DNA from: Nitrospiraceae bacterium
Lineage (GTDB): Bacteria; Nitrospirota; Nitrospiria; Nitrospirales; Nitrospiraceae
DNA length: 58,829 nt
Reading direction: 5' to 3'
Assembly: GCA_919902665.1 (NCBI GenBank)
Contig: CAKKRK010000149.1
Span: 1 to 58,829 of the forward strand
A program made the translations under genes and the position numbers. Position 1 is the stretch's first letter, and the number at the start of each line of letters is the position of its first letter. Shown here piece by piece: positions 9,324-19,059 of this stretch. The notes under the pieces were generated by a model, which did no database searches, had not been told where the DNA came from, and saw nothing but the letters and a program-made list of their open reading frames with translations.

Positions 9324-9848
9324 TTATGCGTCGTGTTCGCCGATGTCGCGTTTGGCGATGACGATGGCGCCGATCATTGCCACAAGGAGTACTAAGGAGG
9401 CCACCTCGAACGGGAATAAATAGGTTGAAAAAAGTGTCTTGCCGATGGCCAACGTATTGTTGGCGGTGATGGCCTCATGCGGTTCAGACTGGAGCGATGG
9501 ACTCCCCGTGTTGAGTGCGCCGGCCCCTCCGGAGAGAAGCAATATGGACTCAATGAACAATGGAATGCAGACCACTCCTGCAATCAGCCATTGGCTGTGG
9601 TAACGGTCGTCTTGCGTGACATTGAGTATCATAACGACGAACAGATACAGCACGAGAATGGCCCCGGCATAGACGATGATCTGCACGGCCGCGAGAAATT
9701 CGGCATGGAGTGTGATGAAGAGTCCCGCGACATGGAAAAACATGACCAAGAGCGAAAGCGCACTGTAGACAGGATTTCTCAACGCCACCACTAGAATGGA
9801 GGTGATGGCGATCATTCCGGCGAAGTATCCAAAAAACAGCTGCGACAT
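9324..9848 (-). CDS. nuoJ: NADH-quinone oxidoreductase subunit J
   Basis: A 174-residue complex I membrane subunit with five transmembrane helices. The helix-3 segment VQIIVYAGAILVLYLFVVMIL is the conserved part that rearranges during turnover. The start MSQLFFGYF is preceded by AGGAACC. Spacing to nuoK is 26 bases. Confidence 0.96.
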   Translation of the reverse strand: MSQLFFGYFAGMIAITSILVVALRNPVYSALSLLVMFFHVAGLFITLHAEFLAAVQIIVYAGAILVLYLFVVMILNVTQDDRYHSQWLIAGVVCIPLFIESILLLSGGAGALNTGSPSLQSEPHEAITANNTLAIGKTLFSTYLFPFEVASLVLLVAMIGAIVIAKRDIGEHDA

Positions 9849-9936
9849 GGATGGTTCCTGGGTTAGCGGCCGACCTGGGCTAGCCTAGCGCTATGGTGAT
9901 GCAGTCATTACTCGTCTAATGAGTATTCTTTGAGAG

Positions 9937-10503
9937 TCAGTCCGGTTTTGGTGGCACGTGTTTGAATGCCACGTTGAAGAACGCGACGTTTGGGTGTTGC
10001 AGCTCCAGACGCTTCTCTTGGACCGGAAACGAACGGTCGCCGATCGCGAGCAATTGTTGTTTATTCAGGTGCAGCTGCCGCTTGTCGTAGACCGCCCATT
10101 CAAATTCTCTCGTCATGCCCAGCGCATCGACGGGACAGGCATCCACGCACATCCCGCAGAACAGGCAGCGAGTCATGTCCATGTAATATTCTTTTGAATA
10201 TCGCTTCGTCGGTTCGCCAGGCACTTCGGCGCTGACGACTCGGATGACGCGCGACGGACAGGCGGCCTCACAGAGGTCGCATCCCACGCACTTCTCGGTC
10301 CCATCATCGTATCGGAGCAGCGCGAGCATGCCTCGATAGTTGTCCGGCAGCGTGCGCTTCTCATGAGGATATTGCAGCGTGACCGGACGGTAATTTAATA
10401 GGTGAGATAGCGTTGCTTTCATGCCGACGAGGATCTCATAGAAGGTAATGGTTTTGAGCCATGCAGATAGGCTCAGACGTTTGGTGCTTGTTGTCGATAC
10501 CAT
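9937..10503 (-). CDS. nuoI: NADH-quinone oxidoreductase subunit I (two 4Fe-4S clusters)
   Basis: A 188-residue iron-sulfur subunit of the peripheral arm. Two ferredoxin motifs, CVGCDLCEAACPS and CLFCGMCVDACPV, bind clusters N6a and N6b on the electron path to quinone. The open frame extends upstream into nuoH, but the subunit proper begins at ATG 10503 (MVSTTSTKRLSLS), 14 bases after the nuoH stop. The earlier frame is only a shadow of nuoH. Confidence 0.96.
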   Translation of the reverse strand: MVSTTSTKRLSLSAWLKTITFYEILVGMKATLSHLLNYRPVTLQYPHEKRTLPDNYRGMLALLRYDDGTEKCVGCDLCEAACPSRVIRVVSAEVPGEPTKRYSKEYYMDMTRCLFCGMCVDACPVDALGMTREFEWAVYDKRQLHLNKQQLLAIGDRSFPVQEKRLELQHPNVAFFNVAFKHVPPKPD

Positions 10504-10517
10504 ATCGGTCTCGTGCA

Positions 10518-11594
10518 CTACTTCATCTGTTGGTAGATAAATACCGCAATGGCCGTCACGACGATGTTCCCTAACGCAATGGGCAACAGCACCTTCCAGC
10601 CGAACCTCATCAGCTGATCGTATCGCAATCTCGGCAACGTGGCTCTCAGCCAAAAGAAGAGAAATAAAAGCGAGTAGGTCTTGACCGCAAACCACATCGT
10701 GTTTTCGATCCACGCCAGAGATGGCGCGCCGATGAACGCCATAATCGTTCCGGGATATGGCGCATTCCAGCCACCGAGAAATAGTGCGGCAGCGACACAC
10801 GAGACCAGGACCATATTGGCGTATTCGGCAAGGAAGAAAAAGGCGAATCGCAAGCCGCTGTACTCGGTAAAGAAACCGGCGACGAGCTCGCTCTCCGCTT
10901 CCGGCAGATCGAACGGGACCCGGTTGGTTTCCGCTACCGCTGAGATCACATAGATGACAAACGCGAAAATTTGGGGGGCCGGTAATGCGAAGAGATACCA
11001 ATGCCAAAATCCTCCGGCCTGGGCATCGGTGATTGTCACCAGGCTGAGTGAACCGCCCAGAATCAACACGCCGACAATGGACAGTCCCACATTGAGCTCG
11101 TAACTGATGATCTGTGCCGCCGACCGTAGCCCACCGAGCAAGGAGTATTTACTATTGGACGACCATCCTCCCAGGATGATGCCGTAGGCCCCGAGCGACG
11201 CGAAGGCCAAGATGTATAGAATGCCGATATTGATGTCGCTGATGACAAACGGTCTTACGGTGATGCCGCCGACCTCAAACGTCTGATTGGGACCCCACGG
11301 AATGACCGCAAATCCGATGAATGAAGGAATTAAACAGAGGATTGGGGCCGTGGTGAACAGAAACTTGTTGGCCCCGGCAGGGATAATGTCTTCCTTGAAG
11401 AAGAGCTTGATGGCATCCGCAACGGGTTGGAGAATGCCGTAGGGCCCCACTTCCATCGGACCCATGCGGTCCTGCATCCAGCCGAGGACTTTTCGTTCTG
11501 CAAGGGTGAGGATGAGGACCGTGATGACCACGATGCCCATGACTGCGGCGATCTGGGTCAGGGAGATAGCGAGACGCAATCCGAATTCAGTCAC
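10518..11594 (-). CDS. nuoH: NADH-quinone oxidoreductase subunit H
   Basis: A 358-residue membrane subunit that, with NuoB and NuoD, forms the quinone-binding chamber. The conserved LAERKVLGWMQDRMGP and VPFDLPEAESELVAGFFTEYSG are present; the acidic loop of the latter lies at the quinone site and the start of the proton path. The start is GTG 11594 with GAGGAG upstream. Confidence 0.97.
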   Translation of the reverse strand: MTEFGLRLAISLTQIAAVMGIVVITVLILTLAERKVLGWMQDRMGPMEVGPYGILQPVADAIKLFFKEDIIPAGANKFLFTTAPILCLIPSFIGFAVIPWGPNQTFEVGGITVRPFVISDINIGILYILAFASLGAYGIILGGWSSNSKYSLLGGLRSAAQIISYELNVGLSIVGVLILGGSLSLVTITDAQAGGFWHWYLFALPAPQIFAFVIYVISAVAETNRVPFDLPEAESELVAGFFTEYSGLRFAFFFLAEYANMVLVSCVAAALFLGGWNAPYPGTIMAFIGAPSLAWIENTMWFAVKTYSLLFLFFWLRATLPRLRYDQLMRFGWKVLLPIALGNIVVTAIAVFIYQQMK

Positions 11595-11641
11595 GATAGG
11601 ACTCCTCGATTAGCACAGTGATCCGCGTTGAACGAGCCTCA

Positions 11642-14308
11642 TCACGCCACCTTCATCATGGACACCGTCGCCGTCCGGAACGACGGCACATGGGTGATCG
11701 GATCGATAGCACATTCAAATAGTTGGACGGCCGCTTGCCCAAAGTGAGACGGGAACCAGGCCGTTCCTTGTGGGACCCGTTCCATAATTTTGACCTCGGT
11801 TGTCATTTCCCCGGAGGTGCTGGAGAGGCGGACACGATCGCCATCTGACAAGGCAAAGCGTGCGGCGTCAGATGGACTGATACGGAGCCGACCACTTCCT
11901 TCGACTTGTAACAATCCCTTTGATCGTGTGGATAATTTTCCAGAATGGAAGAGACTCTGTGCCAATTCTAGTCGTACGGTTCCATCCGGCCTGGACGCGC
12001 GTGAGATCGGGTGGTACCTCGATGCGAGGTCACGCTGATAGCCATCGGTGAGATAGCGGTCCACGGCCGAGTGATCCACTTTGGGCGGCAACGGTGTGGG
12101 CCCCAGCGAGCTATAGCCAGGAATGAGGCTTCGAATTTCCTTCAGGATTTCCTTGCTCTCGGCATATTCCATGGGTGAGTTCAATAAGATAGACAGCGCG
12201 GAGAAGATCTCCCAGTCGGGGCGACTGTCTCCGACGGGCTCGATCGCTGGACGAACAGCCTGCACATGACCCTCGGTATTGGTAAACGTTCCATGTTTTT
12301 CCAGGGAACTCGCGGCCGGTAATACGACGTGAGCCAAGGCGGCCGTCTCCGTTAAAAATAGCTCCTGGCATACCAAGAGATCAAGATTGCGCAGCGAGGC
12401 CTCGGCATGGATCGCCGCAGGGAGGCTTCCGACTGGATTCTCTCCAACGATGAACATGGCCTTGAGAGATCCCGCGCGGGCTCGCTCCAACATCTCGATG
12501 AGGGACGCTCCTTTGTCAGTTGGAAGTTCGCCTTTCCATTGTTTCGCGATCCGTTCACGCTCTGTGTCGTTGGTGATGGGCTGTGCTCCGGGAAGCAGCT
12601 CGGTGACGGTTCCCATTTCGATCGCGCCCTGGTCGTTATTTTCTTCGGCGAGCGGGGCAAATCCACAGCCAGGCGCATCCAACTTCCCTGTCAGAAGAAG
12701 GAGATCGAGGAGGGTCAAACACCCACTGTAGCCCTGTTCGCTTCGCAACAAGAGCTGCCCGGCCACGATCACGACCCGGCGCGCTCCTGCCGCCGCTTTG
12801 GCTGCCCTCTCAAACGCATCCGGCTCGATCCCGGTGGCTGCCTGGAGGTTTTGCCACGAGATCTGTTGTAGTGCGCTCGTCATGGCGTTGACATACGTCG
12901 GATGTCGTTGCGCGAGGTCTGGTTGTGTCAAATTCTGTTCGAGGACGGCCTTCACCAGACCGACGATCGCATGGTGCGTGTCGCTGGTCGGAATACGGAA
13001 ATGATGGTGCGAAAGATTGGCGATATTGCTCATCGTGTCGACGACGGGTTCCAGTGATTCGATCGTGATCAGCGTCGCCTGGCGCTTCTTGACCGCCTCT
13101 TTCACTTTGAGGCCGGTGATGGGATTGGTCTCGGTGATGTTCGTGCCGACGAGGATGAGGACATCCGCGTCCAGAATGTCGTCGAAGGTGACGGTCCATC
13201 GATGCGTCCCTTGCACGAGTTGCATGGCCTGTAGGCCATTGACGTGGCCATAACGCGCGCTGCTGTCGATGTGGTTGGTCCCGATCGCCATACGGAGAAA
13301 TTTCTGAAACAGATACAGTTCCTCGTTGGTGCACCGCCCAGAAATCAGCCCACCGAAGCTCGGTCCACCATGGGCAGCTTTAATCTCGTTCACACGATCC
13401 GCAACATATTCCAGGGCTTCTTCCCATGTGACTTGCACGAGTGCGCCGTGACGCCGAATGAGCGGATGAGTGAGCCGCTGGGGATGACTGGCCGCATGGA
13501 ATCCAAAAAATCCACGAGCACACAGGTCGCCGTTGTTGCGTCCCGCTCCATGTGCCGAGTTCACCTCAATGAGTTCCTGTTCCTTCGTCTGGACGGTCAT
13601 TTGACACCCATCTCCGCAGTAGCCGCAGATGGTTTCGGCTCGTTTCAACATCCAGGGTCGATATTCGTACATGGACAGCCGGCTGGTAATCGCGCCAACC
13701 GGGCAGATCTGGACGCAGCCTCCGCAGAACTCGCAATCGAGCGGGTGAAAGCCGAAGTGCTTGATTTCCGTCATGGTGCCGCGACCGACCGGGGCCAGTG
13801 CTTTGACGTCCATGACCTCATCGCAGTATCGGACGCAGCGGAGGCACTGCACGCAGCGATTCATCTGTGTTTCGATGAGCGGGCTAAAATACTCCTTTTG
13901 GAAGACGCGCTTAGTTTCAGTGAACCGACTGGTTGCTGTGTACTGGTGAGAAAAGTCTTGGAGGTCGCATTTTCCACCCTGATCGCAGACCGGGCAATCG
14001 AGTGGATGGTTGGCGAGGATGAACTCGAGCACGGATTTGTGCGCGTCGTTGACCACCGTGGTGGCCGTCCGTACGTTCATGCCTTCATCAACCGGCGTGC
14101 TGCACGCCGTTTGCAACTTGGGCACCTTTTCAATTTCAACCAGGCACATGCGGCAATTGGCATCTGGTTTGAGTTTCGGGTGATAGCAAAAATGCGGAAT
14201 CATGACGCCGACGCGACGCGCCGCTTCGATCACCAATGTCCCTTTGGGGACATGGACCGTCATGCCGTCGATCATTATGCGAACCGTCTGTGCCGTGGGG
14301 GTCGTCAT
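11642..14308 (-). CDS. nuoG: NADH-quinone oxidoreductase subunit G
   Basis: An 888-residue iron-sulfur subunit of the NADH-dehydrogenase arm. The N-terminal 2Fe-2S domain (CRMCLVEIEKVPKLQTAC) is followed by the His-Cys 4Fe-4S site (HPLDCPVCDQGGKCDL) and two further motifs, CVQCLRCVRYCDE and CEFCGGCVQICPVGA. CGYCGDGCQM with a later LCARG supplies four cysteines for the distal N7 cluster, which only some bacteria have. The remaining 600 residues are a molybdopterin-oxidoreductase-type domain without an obvious cofactor, plus a C-terminal dinucleotide-binding barrel. The start overlaps the nuoF stop (ATGA). Confidence 0.96.
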   Translation of the reverse strand: MTTPTAQTVRIMIDGMTVHVPKGTLVIEAARRVGVMIPHFCYHPKLKPDANCRMCLVEIEKVPKLQTACSTPVDEGMNVRTATTVVNDAHKSVLEFILANHPLDCPVCDQGGKCDLQDFSHQYTATSRFTETKRVFQKEYFSPLIETQMNRCVQCLRCVRYCDEVMDVKALAPVGRGTMTEIKHFGFHPLDCEFCGGCVQICPVGAITSRLSMYEYRPWMLKRAETICGYCGDGCQMTVQTKEQELIEVNSAHGAGRNNGDLCARGFFGFHAASHPQRLTHPLIRRHGALVQVTWEEALEYVADRVNEIKAAHGGPSFGGLISGRCTNEELYLFQKFLRMAIGTNHIDSSARYGHVNGLQAMQLVQGTHRWTVTFDDILDADVLILVGTNITETNPITGLKVKEAVKKRQATLITIESLEPVVDTMSNIANLSHHHFRIPTSDTHHAIVGLVKAVLEQNLTQPDLAQRHPTYVNAMTSALQQISWQNLQAATGIEPDAFERAAKAAAGARRVVIVAGQLLLRSEQGYSGCLTLLDLLLLTGKLDAPGCGFAPLAEENNDQGAIEMGTVTELLPGAQPITNDTERERIAKQWKGELPTDKGASLIEMLERARAGSLKAMFIVGENPVGSLPAAIHAEASLRNLDLLVCQELFLTETAALAHVVLPAASSLEKHGTFTNTEGHVQAVRPAIEPVGDSRPDWEIFSALSILLNSPMEYAESKEILKEIRSLIPGYSSLGPTPLPPKVDHSAVDRYLTDGYQRDLASRYHPISRASRPDGTVRLELAQSLFHSGKLSTRSKGLLQVEGSGRLRISPSDAARFALSDGDRVRLSSTSGEMTTEVKIMERVPQGTAWFPSHFGQAAVQLFECAIDPITHVPSFRTATVSMMKVA

Positions 14309-15609
14309 CGTCTTGCCACCGGTTCAGGTCTGATTAAATTCGCGGCTTCTGCTTCATTGATGAGATCGACATATTCCTGTCGCCAATGCTTCATCGTGCT
14401 TTGGATTGGAGCGACTTCCGCGTCGCCGAAGGCACAGACCGTACGGCCTGCGATGTTTTTGCATAGATCCAATAAGGTTTCAAGATCCTCCATCCGGCCA
14501 CGTTTCGCAAAGATTCTGCGCATGGTCTGGACGAGCCAGGAACTGCCTTCTCGGCACGGGCTACATTTCCCACAGGACTCATGGTAGAAAAATTCCATCA
14601 GCCGAAGCGCCGCCCAGACCATGCTGGTGCCTTCTTCCATCACCGTCACGCCGCCGGAACCCAGCATCGATCCCGCCGCCGCGACATGTTCGAAATCTAG
14701 TTTCACGTCGAGATGAGCCGGAGTCAGAAACGGCGCTGACGCGCCACCGGGAATAAAGGCTTTCAGGGGCTTATCCGACCGCATGCCGCCAGCATACTCG
14801 TACACTAATTCTCGGACGGTCATGCCCATCGGAACTTCGTAATTGCCTGGTCGTTTCACATGTCCACTCACACAGAAGACTCGAGTGCCGGTGCTCTTCG
14901 GCGGCGACCCAATCGCCGCAAACCATTCGGGGCCTCGGGTGATGATGTGGGGGAGGTTCGCCAGCGTCTCGACGTTGTTGACGACGGTCGGCTTGTTGTA
15001 GAGCCCATGCGTGGCGGGAAACGGCGGCTTAATGCGAGGAAGCCCACGTTTACCCTCAAGCGATTCCAATAGGGCGGTTTCCTCACCGCAGATGTAGGCG
15101 CCTGCTCCGCGATGCACCCACACGTCGACATTGATGCCGGAACCTAAAATATTCTTGCCGATATACCCGGCGACTCTCGCTTCGCCGATAGCCTGTTCCA
15201 AGATTTTTGAGCCCAGGACCATTTCTCCACGGATATAGATGTAGGCGGTTTCCGAACCGATGGCATAGCAGGCCAACACAATGCCTTCTAAGACTTGATG
15301 GGGGTCCCGCTCCATGAGCTGCCGGTCCTTGAATGTGCCCGGCTCGCTCTCGTCGGCATTGCAGCACAGGTAGCGGGGTCCTTGATAATCTTTCGGGAGG
15401 AATCCCCACTTCACACCAGTCGGGAACCCCGCGCCACCTCGACCGCGAAGGCCTGATTTTCGGACGATGGCCGTGACGTCTGCTGGGGCGATCTTCCCGA
15501 GTGTATTGCGCAAGGCTTGATAGCCGCCCGTCTTTTCATAGTCGGTCAGAGACCCGGTATAGCCGGGTTGCATCATATTTTTCAGAAGAATGAGTTCGTG
15601 TTTCGGCAT
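14305..15609 (-). CDS. nuoF: NADH-quinone oxidoreductase subunit F (FMN, NADH site)
   Basis: A 434-residue flavoprotein that oxidises NADH. The NADH-binding glycine-rich GLRGRGGAGFPTGVKW and the FMN-binding region around CNADESEPGTFKDR are present. Near the C-terminus CGKCSPCREGSSW plus a distant CAFGD bind the 4Fe-4S cluster N3. It forms the electron-input module with NuoE and NuoG. Confidence 0.97.
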   Translation of the reverse strand: MPKHELILLKNMMQPGYTGSLTDYEKTGGYQALRNTLGKIAPADVTAIVRKSGLRGRGGAGFPTGVKWGFLPKDYQGPRYLCCNADESEPGTFKDRQLMERDPHQVLEGIVLACYAIGSETAYIYIRGEMVLGSKILEQAIGEARVAGYIGKNILGSGINVDVWVHRGAGAYICGEETALLESLEGKRGLPRIKPPFPATHGLYNKPTVVNNVETLANLPHIITRGPEWFAAIGSPPKSTGTRVFCVSGHVKRPGNYEVPMGMTVRELVYEYAGGMRSDKPLKAFIPGGASAPFLTPAHLDVKLDFEHVAAAGSMLGSGGVTVMEEGTSMVWAALRLMEFFYHESCGKCSPCREGSSWLVQTMRRIFAKRGRMEDLETLLDLCKNIAGRTVCAFGDAEVAPIQSTMKHWRQEYVDLINEAEAANLIRPEPVARR

Positions 15610-15614
15610 AGGAT

Positions 15615-15635
15615 CGTTAAACGTTACACGTTATA
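15615..15635. repeat. three tandem heptamers between nuoF and nuoE
   Basis: CGTTAAA, CGTTACA and CGTTATA follow one another without a gap (consensus CGTTANA). Short tandem heptamers of this kind occur as dispersed intergenic repeats in several bacterial groups. They lie just upstream of the nuoF start on the minus strand, between it and the nuoE stop. No function can be assigned. Confidence 0.4.
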
Positions 15636-15681
15636 CGCACAATGAATAGGGGCGTACCCGGTTCCTCCAAGGTCTCACTGC

Positions 15682-16209
15682 TCACGTCTTCACCGGTTCC
15701 GGCCACATGAATGGCCCACTTTTCAGCGGGCTGGTTCCAGTGGATCGGAGATCGGTCAAAATCCGGTCCAGTTTGCTTTCGGTCAATTGCTCGTAATAGT
15801 CCTCGTTGATTTGCATCATAGGGCCGGTCCCGCAAGCCGCCAAACACTCCACCACACTGAGACTAAACAGGCCATCCGTTGTCAATTCCCCCGGCCCAAT
15901 GCCCAACTTCGTCTTGATCCATTCGATCACGGTATCTGAGCCGACAAGGGCGCACATAAGGGATTTGCACACTTGGATATGGAACTTGCCCACGGGTTTC
16001 AGATTAAACATCGTGTAAAAGGTGATCGTCTCATAGACTTGGGGAGGTGTCAGTCTGAGAAGATGAGCGATCTCCTGCATCGCCGACTCGGTCACATAGC
16101 CCTGATCACGCTGGGCGACGTAGAGGAGTGGGATTAACGCGGAGCGCATAACCGGATAGCGTGACAGGATGTCCGAGATTTCGTCTTTGTATTTCTCTAA
16201 GAACGTCAT
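15682..16209 (-). CDS. nuoE: NADH-quinone oxidoreductase subunit E
   Basis: A 175-residue thioredoxin-fold subunit carrying the 2Fe-2S cluster N1a. The four ligands are in VCKSLMC and ECLAACG. It pairs with NuoF in the NADH-oxidising module. The N-terminal helical region (IPLLYVAQRDQGYVT) is typical of the family. Confidence 0.96.
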   Translation of the reverse strand: MTFLEKYKDEISDILSRYPVMRSALIPLLYVAQRDQGYVTESAMQEIAHLLRLTPPQVYETITFYTMFNLKPVGKFHIQVCKSLMCALVGSDTVIEWIKTKLGIGPGELTTDGLFSLSVVECLAACGTGPMMQINEDYYEQLTESKLDRILTDLRSTGTSPLKSGPFMWPEPVKT

Positions 16210-16282
16210 GCTTCCACAGTCCTAGTGCTAATACGTTCGCAAGGGGCAAGTTGACAAGCTCCGGATATCACCTGTTCACGTC

Positions 16283-18034
16283 TCACCGATCACATTCCCC
16301 CATGACCACATCATAGGTCCCAAAAATCGTGATGATATCGGAAATCAAATAGCCACGCGCCATATGGTCGAATGCCCCCAGGTGAATGAAAGAAGGAGAC
16401 CGTATTTTCAGCCGGTAGGGGCGGGGGCTCCCGTCGCTGATGATGAAAAACCCCAATTCTCCCTTCGGTGCTTCGGTCGCGCAATACGTTTCCCCTTTCG
16501 GGGGTTTAAACCCTTGCGTGAAGATGACGAAATGGTGAATCAAGCTTTCCATGTCACGCATCACTTGCAGTTTGGGTGGAGGAATGTATTGCGGTATGTC
16601 GGCGATGATGGGTCCAGGCGGCATCTGGTCGAGACATTGCGAGATGATCCGCGCGCTCTGGCGCATCTCTTCGACACGAATCCAATAGCGATCGTAGGTG
16701 TCGCCATTTTTTCCGACCGGCACGTCCCAGTCCACCTTATGGTAGACCCCGTAGGGCTCGAGTTTACGTACATCGTAGGACACGCCTGATCCCCGCAAGG
16801 TTGGGCCGGTCATGCCGAAATTGATGGCGTCCTCTCCGGAGATGACGGCGATATGCTTGGTTCGTCCCAGCCAAATCCGATTGCTCGCGAGCAGCGAATC
16901 GTACTCATCCACCTTCTGGGGGAAGGTCTCCAAGAACTCCTTCAGACGGGTCACTAATTCCGGAGTGAAGTCGCTATCTACGCCGCCGATCCGATAATAA
17001 TTCAAAGTCAGCCTGGCACCACACAGACGTTCGAACATGTCGAGCAAGGTTTCCCGCTCGCGAAACGTCCAGAAGAAGACCGTCATGGCTCCGATATCCA
17101 AGGCCTGGGCGCCCAACCAGAACAGATGTCCCAAAATGCGCTGCATCTCTGCGACCAGGGTGCGGATATACTCCGCTCGCTCAGGCACGGTGATATCGAG
17201 GAGTTTCTCAACGGCCCGGACATAGGCGTAGTTATTCGCCATCGCGCAGACATAGTCGAGCCGGTCGGTATGAGGGATGATCTGCATGTAGGCCAGACCT
17301 TCGGCCAGTTTTTCCACTCCTCGATGGAGATAGCCGAGATCCGGTGTCGCCTTGACGATTCGTTCTCCATCCAGCTCTAGGACAACCCGCACCACTCCAT
17401 GCGTGCTGGGATGTTGCGGGCCCATGTTCAACAACAGTTCTTCCCGCCGGGTTGATGAAGAGCTGTTCGGCTCCAACAGGAATACCTTCCTTTCGGCTTC
17501 GGACACTTCACTTTCGATCTGCGCCACCGGTGGTTCATCCAGGCGAGGGATAAAGTCGAACTGACTGCGCCAGCCGCGGCCTTCTGTCGGGAAATCCTTC
17601 CGTAACGGATAGCCTTCCGCATAGTCTTCCGGCAGAAGGATGCGGCGTAGGTCCGGGTGGCCTGTAAACCGAATTCCCATCATGTCGTACACTTCCCGCT
17701 CTAAGAATTCCGCGCCGCGCCAGACGCTTGTCACGGAATCCAGTGACGGGTTGCCTTCGGTGATCCGTGCTTTCAGGCGGATTCGTTTGCCGTGTGGGAG
17801 CGATAATAAGAGATAGATGACTTCAAACCGCTGTTGATCGGATGGATAGTCAGCGGAGCAGATATCGGTGATGTGGTCAAAGCACGCCTCGGGGTCGTCG
17901 TGCAAAAACCGGGCGATCTCCAAGATTCTTGATGCAGCGACATGGACGGTCACTTCCGATCGGGCCGTGTCGACATCGACGGAAAGGACCGCTTCCGGGA
18001 ACTTCTTGAGTAAGGTTTCAATGAGGGATTGCAT
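16283..18034 (-). CDS. nuoCD: NADH-quinone oxidoreductase fused subunits C and D
   Basis: A 583-residue fusion of the 30-kDa (NuoC, about residues 1-185) and 49-kDa (NuoD, about 205-583) subunits. NuoC motifs are seen in EREVYDMMGIRFTGHPDLRR. NuoD begins with LLNMGPQHPSTHGVVR, whose HPSTHG loop contacts quinone, and ends with the family-typical GECDR. The segment LGYLHRGVEKLAEG contains the conserved arginine near cluster N2 that is a candidate target of MidA-type methylation. The fusion is known from enterobacteria and others, so it is not novel in itself. Confidence 0.96.
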   Translation of the reverse strand: MQSLIETLLKKFPEAVLSVDVDTARSEVTVHVAASRILEIARFLHDDPEACFDHITDICSADYPSDQQRFEVIYLLLSLPHGKRIRLKARITEGNPSLDSVTSVWRGAEFLEREVYDMMGIRFTGHPDLRRILLPEDYAEGYPLRKDFPTEGRGWRSQFDFIPRLDEPPVAQIESEVSEAERKVFLLEPNSSSSTRREELLLNMGPQHPSTHGVVRVVLELDGERIVKATPDLGYLHRGVEKLAEGLAYMQIIPHTDRLDYVCAMANNYAYVRAVEKLLDITVPERAEYIRTLVAEMQRILGHLFWLGAQALDIGAMTVFFWTFRERETLLDMFERLCGARLTLNYYRIGGVDSDFTPELVTRLKEFLETFPQKVDEYDSLLASNRIWLGRTKHIAVISGEDAINFGMTGPTLRGSGVSYDVRKLEPYGVYHKVDWDVPVGKNGDTYDRYWIRVEEMRQSARIISQCLDQMPPGPIIADIPQYIPPPKLQVMRDMESLIHHFVIFTQGFKPPKGETYCATEAPKGELGFFIISDGSPRPYRLKIRSPSFIHLGAFDHMARGYLISDIITIFGTYDVVMGECDR

Positions 18035-18071
18035 AAGTTCTTGCTGCCGCTAACAAGCTGACACATCGGAG

Positions 18072-18128
18072 AGCTGACAGGCGCGAGTATGGTACCTGCC
18101 AGCTTGTCAGCATGCGTACCTGTCAGCT
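18072..18128. repeat. palindromic element overlapping the nuoB stop codon
   Basis: AGCTGACAGG at 18072-18081 pairs perfectly with CCTGTCAGCT at 18119-18128. Further copies of the same word occur around it (CAAGCTGACA at 18054-18063, CTTGTCAGC at 18103-18111). The distal arm covers the end of nuoB, including part of its stop codon, and the element fills the nuoB-nuoCD gap. A stem-loop in the polycistronic mRNA is likely. Confidence 0.5.
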
Positions 18129-18606
18129 ACTTCACGAAGACTTTCTCGCGCTGAATCTTCTCCTGTAACTTCAATAGTCCGTCCAGCAAGGCCTCTGGTC
18201 TCGGTGGACACCCGGGTACATAGACGTCAACCGGTATGATTTGATCCACACCCTGAACGACCGCGTAGCTGTTGTAATGATTGCCCGAGGTCGCGCACGA
18301 GCCCATGCAGATCACGTACCGAGGTTCTGGCATCTGGTCGTAAATCCGTCGAATGACCGGGGCCATTTTGCGCGAGACCGTTCCCGCGACGATCATGAGA
18401 TCCGATTGCCTGGGGGAGGCGCGAAAGACCCCGGCGCCGAAGCGGTCCAGGTCGTATCGGGAAGAGACGCTCGCGATCATCTCGATGGCGCAGCAAGCAA
18501 GTCCGAACGTCATGGGCCATAGCGCCGACTTCCGGGCCCAGTTGACGACCGCGTCCAGATTCGTTGTTATGATGTTCGCGTCAAACTGGCGCTCTAACAG
18601 ACTCAC
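18127..18606 (-). CDS. nuoB: NADH-quinone oxidoreductase subunit B
   Basis: A 159-residue peripheral-arm subunit carrying N2, the last iron-sulfur cluster before quinone. The ligands are the adjacent cysteines in GLACCAIEM, the one in [11 protein letters not shown] and the one in [13 protein letters not shown]. The start is GTG 18606. It follows nuoA by 28 bases. Confidence 0.97.
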   Translation of the reverse strand: MSLLERQFDANIITTNLDAVVNWARKSALWPMTFGLACCAIEMIASVSSRYDLDRFGAGVFRASPRQSDLMIVAGTVSRKMAPVIRRIYDQMPEPRYVICMGSCATSGNHYNSYAVVQGVDQIIPVDVYVPGCPPRPEALLDGLLKLQEKIQREKVFVK

Positions 18607-18634
18607 GTGTTTCTATGGCCTTTCTCAGAGCTCT

Positions 18635-19006
18635 TCAATCCCACTCCAACGCTCCTTTTTTCCATGCGTACCAGAACCCCACCACCAGTATGGCGATGAA
18701 CAGGATCATCTCCACTAATCCAACCAGTCCGAGACTGGTGAAGGCAATGGCCCAGGGAAACATAAAGACAATTTCAATATCGAAGATCACAAACAGCATC
18801 GCGATGACGTAATACCGCATTGGAAACTGGACACGGGCGTCCTGAAACAGCGGGCTCCCGCTCTCGTAGGGGGCCAACTTTGCCCGATAGGGCTGATTTG
18901 GACGGACGAACCAGCCGAGCAAGAGCGTCAGTGTCCCCAAGGCGATGCCCACGCCGATGAACATGAGGATCGGGACATAGTTATCCGGAACGGCTGTGTC
19001 GCCCAT
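18635..19006 (-). CDS. nuoA: NADH-quinone oxidoreductase subunit A
   Basis: A 123-residue complex I membrane subunit with three transmembrane helices. The conserved YESGSPLFQDARVQFPMRYY loop and the acidic IFDIEIVFMFPWA helix are diagnostic. It is the first nuo gene in the order and follows midA by 53 bases. Confidence 0.96.
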   Translation of the reverse strand: MGDTAVPDNYVPILMFIGVGIALGTLTLLLGWFVRPNQPYRAKLAPYESGSPLFQDARVQFPMRYYVIAMLFVIFDIEIVFMFPWAIAFTSLGLVGLVEMILFIAILVVGFWYAWKKGALEWD

Positions 19007-19059
19007 TCAGACCTCAGAACACGTTGCGGAGCGTTGGTGATGCCGTCATGCGTAGTTCC

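Noticed and set aside
10504-11007. Upstream extension of the nuoI reading frame
   Set aside because: It lies wholly inside nuoH in another frame, and the NuoI protein begins normally at ATG 10503.
13244-14587. Long plus-strand frame of 447 codons opposite nuoG and nuoF
   Set aside because: It is antisense to clearly conserved complex I genes and its translation has no recognisable domain; long antisense frames are common in GC-rich DNA.
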